This document shows, one piece after another, positions 36,448 through 45,500 of a stretch of 64,000 bases of DNA. A program made the translations under genes and the position numbers. Source of the stretch: Planctomycetota bacterium (GTDB lineage Bacteria > Planctomycetota > B15-G4 > SIAN01); NCBI GenBank assembly GCA_028289345.1, contig JANQQL010000045.1, positions 1 through 64,000 on the forward strand, given 5' to 3'. Position 1 is the first letter of the stretch. Every line of letters starts with the position of its first letter. Below the pieces are notes generated by a model. The model worked only from the letters and a program-made list of their open reading frames with translations. It was not told where the DNA came from and ran no database searches.

Positions 36448-36733
36448 CGCGCACGCTCTCCAGGAGTTGTTCCGGTGATCGCCGTGACGAACTGCACGTG
36501 TCAACGCGACAGGGGCCGACCTTTCGTGAGCTCGTTCCTCCCGATCTGCGACCGTGGGTCGGTCTGCAGTTCTTGAAATCTCCGAAGAAAATCTCGTTGT
36601 TTCCAAGACCGAAAATCCGGATTGCTCAGAACTGTTGTCCCACTCCCGGTCGCCAATGGAATCCGTCCTGGTGCGAAACCAATGCACTCGGCTCTCTCGC
36701 TTTTCCTGACATTGGAACGGAGTCCACGAGGCC
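36448..36733. promoter_or_regulatory. Shared divergent promoter region of the giant paralogues
   Basis: The 286 bases between the two divergent starts must carry both promoters unless transcription begins further away. Symmetric regulation of A and B is likely from the layout. No convincing operator or promoter boxes could be assigned by eye. Confidence 0.4.
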
Positions 36734-39700
36734 ATGAAGATCCCCCTGTCCGTTTTGACCGCATCTTGTTTGCTCGCGGGAGCGTCCAGCGCAACGGCAA
36801 GCGTCACGCTTCCCGCTCGCTTCGACATGGGCCCCACCAACCCCGGAGACGTTGCCCCGGGATTCATCGGCGTGAGGGCGACCGAAGCCTATGACTCGAA
36901 TGTGGGTTACGGGTGGACGTCAGGGAACGGAGTCTTCGGCGTCAAGCGGACCGCGATTCCCGAACAGATCATTCACAACCATCCCTCGGAACTCCTGATC
37001 GACTTCGTCAGACGTTTCGAGTCCCTCAAGTTCCGCGTGGATCTGACTCCCTCTCAAGCCTACCACTGCATGGTGTATCTCGGCGATGTGGACAACGCCA
37101 AGAACGGGATGACGGTCAAAGCCAACGGGACGACTGTTGCCCGTGGAGTGTGGGCCTTGACCGCCAAGAAAAAGGCCGGCTTTGCAAACTCCTACGGCGG
37201 TTATCGGCGCATCAGCTTCCTCGCCAACGCCGACTCCAACGGGACCCTCGAATTCGAGGTCGAGATCGCCGGCACAACGGTGCCAGTCATGGGAATCGAG
37301 ATCTACGACGCCACGCCCCCGCCGCTCCAGTTCCACCACGCGGCTTCCCAGATCGAGGGACGCGCCCAGATCTCTGTGACGTCGGGAGTGACCGTCGACG
37401 GGTCGATTCAAGCGGGGATCACCCACTTCAATGACGGTGAATACGACGACGCGGTGGCGGACTTTCAACAGAGTTCCGACAAGCTCGCCCGAGCCTGGGG
37501 AAACGCCTTCGTCGTGGGATCTCTCACCGGTCACGAAGAACAGGTGGACATGGGCTCGCTGGATGATCCCTTCGACAACGGGCTGCTTGGGGACATCCTC
37601 GACGACCTGTCGGGGCTTGACATGAATGACTCGGCGGTTCGATCTCTTTACGTCGAAGGGCTCGACCTTCAGCGCGGCGTTCTCTTCAATCGGACGCGTG
37701 CGTACTCGACCGCAGCCTTCCCCAATCCAGACAACCTCGAGCAATCCGGCTTGGCCCAAGGGCCGGGCGAGGATTCCATGGTGTTGAATTTGTCAGCAGC
37801 CATGCAACTCCTCGAGCAGATGAGCGACGACGTCCTCAAGACCGGGCCCGATGTCCACGCCACGGAAAGCCCCTTCTACCCGACCGCCCAATACCTGATC
37901 GGGCGCAACCTCTATGGCCGCAATACCCAAGTCTCCACCGGTGGAATCAATGCTGACCTAGCGATGGTCGAATACCTCATGGAGGTTCTGGTCGACCGGC
38001 TGTGGCCGGTCCTTGATCCTCAAGGGGGACGCACTCTTTATCCCGATGCTCACGAGGCCACTTTGTTGAGCTGGACGATGAGTACCCTCGCGATCCAAAT
38101 CGACTTCAGCAATCCACCCAATCCAGTTCCCGAAAAGTTGCTCAATGCAGGGGTCGTCCAGGCCTGGCACGACGCACAGAAACCCACTCCCCCGATCAAC
38201 CCTGTCGAGACATGGTGGAATGCCGATGTGCATCCCTCCGCGGCATCAGGCGTCCCGTCCCACGCGAGCTGGACCGAAGGCCAGCGAGAACTGGCATTCC
38301 AGGTTCGCAACGCCGCTCGCTGGTGGGTGGAAAACCGGCTCCGAGACGGAGAACTCGGCGGTGGACCGGGCGATGACGTGGAGTTCTCTTTGCTGGCGCC
38401 TCTCACCGGTCGTCGGGAAAGCCGAGACAATCCATGGGTTGAGGCTCCCCTCAGTCGCGTCTGGGATGACAGTCTGTTCCACGAGCCACAGGTATCCACC
38501 GCAGAGGGCTACGCCAAACTCTCGGGTGATGTCGAGCACTCGGCCGAACTCACCACACTCCCCCTGGGCATCTTGGTGCCGATGAACTTCGGCAACCCTC
38601 GCTACTACAACTTCATGATGCTGACCATGCGCAACATGGCCGACTTCCACCAGGCGGCGTCGAACTCCCCCAACGCCTGGACCACACGCAACCTCGGCGG
38701 CGTGTTCGAGCCGATTCGCCACTTCCACTCCTGGAAGATTGGCGGTACCGAGCCCCCGGGAAACTTGCCCAGCCAGACCTACGACGTTCCCTTGACCATG
38801 AAAGCCATTCTGCCGGGCTTGTCACTTCTCGATTTCAACCAGTCTCCTACCCTGCAGGGCCTCTTCGAAGATTATGCATGGGCTTGGAGAGACGCGGCCA
38901 TGCGGACCGACAACAACAAGCCCGTCGGGTTCTTTCCCGGAGCCGTGTTCGTTGATGCGAACGGTGCTCCCGGGAGCCTGGGGATCCTCAACGAGTGGTG
39001 GGTCAGCGACCCCTTTGGTTATGACCTGCCGGGCGGGGCCGCCAAACGAATGATGGGTCAGATCTATCAGCTACTCACCGAGGTCTCGAGGACCTCCTCC
39101 AGCACAAACGCGGCACAGCTCCTGGAGCCGCTCAAGGCGGCCCTCTTGACCACTCCCGACGAGACCGCCGCCGAAGGAACTGCTGGCTGGGCTGCTTCGC
39201 AGTTGAGCAACCAGATCGCCGATGCAGCCTTCGCCGCTCGCGAAGATCTACTGCAGCTGGCCGGCATCACGGCCGCGGACATCGATCCATGGATCGAAGA
39301 CTACGCCAGCGACATGCAGGCGTTCCTGTTCGAGAACCAGTCCCAATCCGGTGCCACGAACAAGGCGGATTTCGAGCAAACCTTCGACGACGGCGCCCTC
39401 TTCCTGCGCTACTTCTGGCCGTTCGCGACCACCACGGTGAGCTACACCGATCGCCTTCGCCTCGACTACGACTCAACGCGATCTCTGTTCTCTTCCGCCA
39501 CCGTCGGAGCGCTGAACCTCAGTCCCAACTTCGTGACCACCTGGGACAACGCGGACTCTGGACCGGACGCCTTGGAAAGCGACCGGCTGGACATCGCGAT
39601 TCTCACCAACCGGTACGTGCCCACGGCGTCGGGGCAAACGAATGGCCTTCTCGAGGTGCTGCTCTACAACTTCAAAGGCACAACGAGCACTCTCGACTTG

Positions 39701-40276
39701 CGCATCTGGCGAGGGCTGGGAACCGGGGACTACGACGTCCAGATTGGGGAAGCCGGGAGCAACGATGACTTCTTGAGCCCCCCCACTCCCACGACGTTCT
39801 CCTTGGATCGCAAGGGGGCCAATCTCCCGGTCGACGTTCCTCCCAATCAGCTCACCCTGCTGAGGCTTACCCAAAAGCCCAACGTGATTCCCACACCGAA
39901 CCCGTACTACGATCTCGCGATTGCATCGAGCGGAGCTCTGATCGACAAACGCGATCGCCTCCACATCACGGTGAGCAATCTCGGCCTCAACGACTACCCG
40001 ATTACCAGCGGAGGCATTGGGATCCCGGCAACCATCGAAGTGAGAGTGAACGGCGCGCTGGTGGAGTCCAAGACCCTGCTGAAGAATCTGCCAGCTCCGG
40101 AGAACAGCCCGTCGGGACTGGATCCCACGATCGAACGGATCGTCTTCTCGGGAGACTTCAGCCAGTACAGCCCCGGCGATCTGGTGACCATCGAGTTGAC
40201 CCAGGTGGCAGGGGTGCAAATCACCACGGCCAACGATGTGGCCGAGATTCTGTACGAAGACATTCCTCGACTCTGA
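36734..40276 (+). CDS. Giant secreted protein, divergent paralogue B (unknown function)
   Basis: The 1180-residue protein has a signal peptide (MKIPLSVLTASCLLAGASSATAS) and opens with RFDMGPTNPGDVAPGF, matching paralogue A (RYDMGPQGQV). The N-terminal beta domain contains YHCMVYLGDVDN and GGYRRISFLA. The central helical region holds ELGGGPGDDVE (about residue 541-551), DVEHSAELTT (near 599), NPRYYNFMMLTMRNMAD, and RYFWPFATTTVSYTDRL; these segments are the ones kept between the paralogues and so are the best candidates for an active or metal-binding site. The C-terminus has a CARDB-like beta domain (YYDLAIASSGALIDKRDRLH). Few Cys. A terminator hairpin follows. No known family assigned; a polysaccharide lyase/hydrolase-like toroid is inferred. 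Confidence 0.75.
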   Translation: MKIPLSVLTASCLLAGASSATASVTLPARFDMGPTNPGDVAPGFIGVRATEAYDSNVGYGWTSGNGVFGVKRTAIPEQIIHNHPSELLIDFVRRFESLKFRVDLTPSQAYHCMVYLGDVDNAKNGMTVKANGTTVARGVWALTAKKKAGFANSYGGYRRISFLANADSNGTLEFEVEIAGTTVPVMGIEIYDATPPPLQFHHAASQIEGRAQISVTSGVTVDGSIQAGITHFNDGEYDDAVADFQQSSDKLARAWGNAFVVGSLTGHEEQVDMGSLDDPFDNGLLGDILDDLSGLDMNDSAVRSLYVEGLDLQRGVLFNRTRAYSTAAFPNPDNLEQSGLAQGPGEDSMVLNLSAAMQLLEQMSDDVLKTGPDVHATESPFYPTAQYLIGRNLYGRNTQVSTGGINADLAMVEYLMEVLVDRLWPVLDPQGGRTLYPDAHEATLLSWTMSTLAIQIDFSNPPNPVPEKLLNAGVVQAWHDAQKPTPPINPVETWWNADVHPSAASGVPSHASWTEGQRELAFQVRNAARWWVENRLRDGELGGGPGDDVEFSLLAPLTGRRESRDNPWVEAPLSRVWDDSLFHEPQVSTAEGYAKLSGDVEHSAELTTLPLGILVPMNFGNPRYYNFMMLTMRNMADFHQAASNSPNAWTTRNLGGVFEPIRHFHSWKIGGTEPPGNLPSQTYDVPLTMKAILPGLSLLDFNQSPTLQGLFEDYAWAWRDAAMRTDNNKPVGFFPGAVFVDANGAPGSLGILNEWWVSDPFGYDLPGGAAKRMMGQIYQLLTEVSRTSSSTNAAQLLEPLKAALLTTPDETAAEGTAGWAASQLSNQIADAAFAAREDLLQLAGITAADIDPWIEDYASDMQAFLFENQSQSGATNKADFEQTFDDGALFLRYFWPFATTTVSYTDRLRLDYDSTRSLFSSATVGALNLSPNFVTTWDNADSGPDALESDRLDIAILTNRYVPTASGQTNGLLEVLLYNFKGTTSTLDLRIWRGLGTGDYDVQIGEAGSNDDFLSPPTPTTFSLDRKGANLPVDVPPNQLTLLRLTQKPNVIPTPNPYYDLAIASSGALIDKRDRLHITVSNLGLNDYPITSGGIGIPATIEVRVNGALVESKTLLKNLPAPENSPSGLDPTIERIVFSGDFSQYSPGDLVTIELTQVAGVQITTANDVAEILYEDIPRL

Positions 40277-40296
40277 ACTCTCGACGAAACGCGAAG

Positions 40297-40325
40297 GCCC
40301 ATCCGTCTGCGGGCGGGTGGGCTTT
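40297..40325 (+). terminator. Terminator hairpin after paralogue B
   Basis: GCCCATCCG pairs with CGGGTGGGC (9 bp, one G-U) around a 6-7 base loop and is followed by TTTCC, 20 bases past the stop codon. The T run is short. Confidence 0.6.
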
Positions 40326-40477
40326 CCTGGGAGAGTCGCAGGCCGGCAATCGAGGGCCGGAGCTCGGATGGACCAGTTCGACGTGCTGAAGACCCCCAAC
40401 GCTTCGACGAAGTCCCGTGACTCCGTTGACCGATGGATTCCTGGGCCGCTCGGTCAGCTCTGCGACGAAAACAACTC

Positions 40478-40522
40478 AAAAGGAAGAGCCCGGCCCGTTC
40501 CTTGACGAGGAACGGACCGGGC
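40478..40522 (-). terminator. Strong terminator of the FG-GAP gene
   Basis: On the minus strand GCCCGGTCCGTTCCT pairs with AGGAACGGGCCGGGC with one mismatch, then CTCTTCCTTTTGAG follows. It lies about 35 bases past the stop of the FG-GAP gene. Confidence 0.8.
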
Positions 40523-40557
40523 ATCTTCACGAGGCCCTCGAAAGAAACGAAAGGGAA

Positions 40558-42189
40558 TCAGTAGCCGAGGCTGCGTCGGAACCCGTGACTCTGTGCCGTG
40601 TTCTTGGCGCCAGCGGCCGAGGGGTCCACGAACAGATACTGGAAGTAAAAGTCGAGACCGCAAAGCTCGACAGCGTCCGGCAAGGGCGCACTCAGGCTCG
40701 CTTCGCCGGAAGCATTCAGCGGCGGCAGAATCGACAGCTTGGCAATGTCCACCAGGATCGTGCCCTGGTCGAAGGGGATCTCGGCGTCATCCAGGCCGAT
40801 GAGCAGAATCGGCGTGGCTCCCGGCAGACCATTGATCAAATCGATGGCCAATGTGTCTCCGAGATAGGCGGGCTCATCGGCAACGATTCGCGGGATGCCA
40901 TTGAGTCCGGGCTTGCCCAGGCCGTACACATCGTCCCAAGCGAGTCGGGGACAAGGGCAGGGGCCCGCCCCTTCGGTGGGAGCGGTGGTGAAAAGGTAAA
41001 CCTCGCCGGACTTCTCGCCTTGGGGATCGGCAAAGTTAGCGCCCGCAATGCAGCGTTTGCCTGCCACGGCAACGGACCAGCCCAGCTGATCGTCCGCGGC
41101 ACCGCCAGAAGCGGTCATGACATTGGTCGGGTCCCAGTCACCGAACACCGCTGTCGAGCGCAAATAGGAATACATCGCGCCGCCTGTTGCTTGGAAAGGC
41201 GCACCCACCACCGCATTTCGACCCGAGACCTCCACACTGCGGCCGAAACCAGCGGAGCCCTCGGCATCGCAAGCGGTCAACTTCTGATTGAGTTCGTAGC
41301 TCGGCGGGTCGGGGAAGAGGTTGAACCTCTTCTCGAAGAAGTAGACCGATCCCGAGCTGTTTCCATCGTCGTCGTCACCATAAGCCCCGATGACCAGGAA
41401 GCCAGAATCCACGGCCAGGGAGGCCCCGAAGTAGTCATTCGACGCGCCGTCCGGAGCCATGATCTTGTGGCGATAGCTCACCGTCAGCCCATCCAGGTCG
41501 TAGTAGTACGCCGCACCAGACGCCGTTCCGCTGTCATTGTCTTGCCAGTCGCCAATGATGAGGTCGCGGCCGTCCAAGTCGAGGCAGAACCCAAAGCTCC
41601 CGGTGTCGGCCCGGCTGATTCCCACGAACGAACTCCAGAAACCGCCAAGCTTCCGGAACATGATCACTCGCCCTCCGCCGGCAACCCCCGGGCCACCGAC
41701 GAATGCGACGTCGCCTTGGACCACCACGTCGGTCCCGTACTGGTCAAACTCGTCGAAAGAGGCGGTGAAAAGCTTGTCCGACAGAGACCAGCTGCCATTC
41801 TCACGGTCGAAGATGTAAGCAGCGCCGGCAGCGGTGCCTCCTTCGTCATCTTCGGGTGCACCGACGATGATCCGCGTGCCGTCGATGTGCACGCTTTCCC
41901 CGAAGTCTTCGGCCGACGAACCACCGGGCGGAGTCAAGTATCCGTCCTGAACCCAACCACCGCCCGTGAATCGATACACGTACACCGCCTCGTCCCCAGG
42001 AGCGCCAAACACGGCATAGGTATCGGTCATGGACACCGCTTTGCCGACCTGATCGAAGGCCGCGGAGCTCGGAGGAATCCAAGCGGGAAAGTGGCAATGC
42101 CCGGCTTCGGGACAGTCGGCAGAGGCCTGGGAACCAGCGAAGGCAAGAACGAGTCCGCCCAGAACGGGCAACGGTTGGGGACGCAGCAT
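40558..42189 (-). CDS. Secreted FG-GAP repeat protein with shared C-terminal tail
   Basis: The 543-residue protein has ribosome site AAGAGGAG and a signal peptide (MLRPQPLPVLGGLVLAFAGSQASA). Seven or so FG-GAP blades follow, each of the form FGxSVxxxGxxxxVGAPxxD...GxxYxF: EDFGESVHIDGTRIIVGAPE, SFGFCLDLDGRDLIIGDWQD, DYFGASLAVDSGFLVIGAYG and QLGWSVAVAGKRCIAGANFA. This is an integrin-alpha-like propeller, probably on the cell surface. Residues about 430-543 are a separate beta domain (LAIDLINGLPGATPILLIGL ... SAPLPDAVELCGLDFYFQYL) that is a representative of the recurring tail in this window. Confidence 0.88.
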   Translation of the reverse strand: MLRPQPLPVLGGLVLAFAGSQASADCPEAGHCHFPAWIPPSSAAFDQVGKAVSMTDTYAVFGAPGDEAVYVYRFTGGGWVQDGYLTPPGGSSAEDFGESVHIDGTRIIVGAPEDDEGGTAAGAAYIFDRENGSWSLSDKLFTASFDEFDQYGTDVVVQGDVAFVGGPGVAGGGRVIMFRKLGGFWSSFVGISRADTGSFGFCLDLDGRDLIIGDWQDNDSGTASGAAYYYDLDGLTVSYRHKIMAPDGASNDYFGASLAVDSGFLVIGAYGDDDDGNSSGSVYFFEKRFNLFPDPPSYELNQKLTACDAEGSAGFGRSVEVSGRNAVVGAPFQATGGAMYSYLRSTAVFGDWDPTNVMTASGGAADDQLGWSVAVAGKRCIAGANFADPQGEKSGEVYLFTTAPTEGAGPCPCPRLAWDDVYGLGKPGLNGIPRIVADEPAYLGDTLAIDLINGLPGATPILLIGLDDAEIPFDQGTILVDIAKLSILPPLNASGEASLSAPLPDAVELCGLDFYFQYLFVDPSAAGAKNTAQSHGFRRSLGY

Positions 42190-42596
42190 GAGTGACTCCT
42201 CTTAACGGGAAGGAACGGAGCCCCCCTGCGTGCTCGAGATGCCTCAAACGAGGACCCGCACTGGCGCGAAACGACCGGGCTCCGCCCTTCACGCGACAGG
42301 TCGAGGCGGACACGGACAGGGAAATTGGAAAAACCGCTCTTGCGAAGGATCCCCCCGGCCGAGTGCAGACACCGCACCGACACCCATCGCCCGGAGCGAA
42401 GTTCGGGGTCTCGTCGGGTAGCCGTTGTCAATGGCACCGGGGCGGAGACAGGCGGACAAGTCTCCCGTGCCTCATGACATCACCGCTCCGAAGAAAACGA
42501 AGACCAGCTCGCAACCACCGTACGTTTCCTAGCTGCCCCTTTGGCTTCTTGGAAACCGCCAAAGGTCCCTTCGTCAGCATTGGAGACCTGGACATC
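42190..42596. other. Divergent intergenic region
   Basis: About 400 bases between the divergent FG-GAP and RHS starts. It should hold both promoters. The open frame upstream of the RHS start is Arg/Pro-rich and judged non-coding. No hairpins or repeats of note were found. Confidence 0.4.
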
Positions 42597-45500
42597 ATGA
42601 GATTCCGAAACCACCTTTGGATCTGGTGCTTCCTTGGCAGCGTGAGTCACGCTCAGTTCGTCGACGTCCCTCCTGTTCCCATCACACCCCCCGGTGGGGC
42701 TGGCTCTTCGACCGTCGATCTGAACGTTCTGCCGACGTTGGAGGACCCGAACTACAACCAAAGTCGGCGAGCCACCGAGCCGTTGGGCGATGCCAACGAA
42801 CTCCTCCTTTATTCCGGAGAGTTTCTCCACGAACAAGTCGACTTCGAACTTCCCGGACGGGCCGGCTCGGCGGTGGAGTGGCGAAGGACCTATCGCAGCC
42901 GTCTCGTCCACGACGGTCCTCTTGGCTTTGGCTGGACTCATTCCTACCACGACATTCTCAAGGATGGCACCTTGGCCATTCAAAGAGTCGGCCCCTCCGG
43001 GGAACTGGAGGTCTTCAACCTTTTCTTCGGAGTATTTCGAAGCGGATACCAGGAACTCAGCCGCGAACCGGACGGCTCGTTTCTCTTGCTTTCGCCGACG
43101 GGTGAGAAGAGGACGTACTCTGTGCCGAACTCCTCTGGGATCTCACGGCTCACTTCCATTCAAGACCGACGTGGATCCACGATCCTCCTGACCTACGACT
43201 CGCAAGAGCGGCTGTCGACCATCACTGACACGTTTGGTCGCACGACCACCCTGAGCCACTACGCCACCAATCGCATCAAGGACGTCACGGACCCCAGCGG
43301 ACGCACCTGGACTTACCGATACAACCACGACGGAACACTCCGATCGGTCACCGTCCCCGACATCAACTTTGGGTCAGGGCCAGCGGGGGACTTTGTGTTC
43401 TATGAATACTTGTCGTTCGCGAGCAACAAGAAGATCCAGCAACTCATCTTTCCCGAAGGAGTTCGATTTCAGAACACCTACCTCCCCGATGGAACTCTCG
43501 AAACCCACCAACGCGGACCAGGCTCGTGGTCGTTCTCCTACCAAACGATCGGATCATCTCGTTTGGCTCATGTCACCGACCGAAACGGCAACATTCGTCA
43601 CTACACCTTTGGCGACGGTCTCTTCAATTCCGGCTATCTCTACTCGGTCGTCGAAGACATGAATCGAGGAATCAACCCGAACTCTCCTCCTTCCTACACC
43701 ACTCAGTTTGACTTCGAACCCGCCCTGAACGGAGCCGGGACTTATTCCACGACGGCTTATCCCGACGGACGAATTCAATACAACTTGTTTGACAAGAACA
43801 ACCCGAGCCGAAGCTCCCGCGGAAACGTTCGTGAACGGCGAACGAACCCGAGCGACGGGTCGACTCCACAGAGAAAGTGGTTCATCTACGAAACGCGCTT
43901 CAATCAAGTCAAGATTTCGGTTTCAGCGGAAGCGTTTCCCACCAACTCCGTGCCCTTGACGGGAGGGAGCTACCCGGAACTGGACATCGATGATCCCTCC
44001 ATTTCGCCGTTCGTCACGGAGCACATTTTCGACTACGAAGAGGTTCTTCACGACATCGATTACAACGGCGATGGAACTCTGGGACCAGAGCACGGAAACA
44101 TCGTCAAGACGATCTTCCCGAAGGTCGATGCTCACGCGACCCGAGCGGAGAAACGGTACCTCTACAACTCCGCCGGCCAGCGAATCGAAATGGTCGACTC
44201 TCGTGGATATCGAACAAGGAACTTCTACTGGCCAGCAACGGATCCGTTTGGCCTCAATACGCAGTCTGTTCCGGTGAGCAGCTCTTCCGTGCCCGGAGGA
44301 TTGCTCGCCAAAGTCGTGGTGGACTATTCTGAAGACCCGGCAACCATTGACCCCAACACGGGTGCTCCTCACCGAAACCTAACGACCACGACCCGTTACG
44401 ACTCTCGAGGAAACCTCATCAGCCGAACTGATCCCCGAGGCAATGAAACGACCTACGCATTCAACGGATGGAACAAGCAGGTCCACGAAACGTCCCCGGC
44501 CCCGTTTTACTATGTCACCCAGCAAGTCTACGACAACAACGGCCAAGTCATTGAACGCCTTCACCAGAACATTGACGAGAATGGAGTTTCCAATTCCGAA
44601 AACCCGTGGATTCAAGAGTTCTTCACGTACAACGGCATTGGCAAGCTCACAGAGCTGAAACGCGAACTCGCAGAGGGGGTCTACGAAACGACTCGATTCA
44701 TCCACGACAAGAACGAGAACGTCGTCCTAACAATGTCCCCGGCCGCCACCAGCGGCATCGACACGTCGAATGTCACAAGCTCGGTTTTTGACGAAAGAGA
44801 CCTTCTTTATTCACAAACTGAAGGGGGCTTCACGGCCCAGTTCGCCGCGCTTTCCGCGCACGACCACATCGACCTGAACAGCATCGGGGTCACCACGACC
44901 GCCAATCCATCAACCGCGCACCATACCTATCACTCATCGACCGAGCTCATCCACTACTCCAATCCAGAACAGGAGATTACGGAAACCACTCTCGACGGAC
45001 TCGCACGGCCCAAGGAGATCACACATCCCGATGGCGGGAAGACGGTGATTGGCTACGACCTGATGGACCGACAAACCCTCATCCAGGCGTTTGATGCCAG
45101 CGACCGACTGCTTTCCGAGGAGTCAACGACCTACGATCGCCGGGGAAAGAAGCTGAGCACCAAGGCGCCCTATTTCCGTTGGGACAACAACACCATGGTC
45201 CCCATCACCACCGACGGCGATGGAGATGGAGAGATTGAGACAACGATCCTTCGAGATCTCGCGGGCAACGACGTTGGCCAGGTCAACGACCGAGGCCTCA
45301 CCACCCAGCGGTTCCTCGATGGCACTGGGCAGGTGTACCGGGAAGTCGACCCATCAGGAAACACGACGACCCAGACGTTCGACGGAAACAACAACGCCGT
45401 GACCACCACACGCGTCGAAATCAAGCCATCTGGGACCAAGACTCTGGTCTACTCCGCGTCCTTCGACGAGCAGAACCGAAAGGTCACGACCACCGCTCCC

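Noticed and set aside
40417..42195. 592-codon plus-strand open frame
   Set aside because: Antisense to the FG-GAP gene; composition is that of a shadow frame.
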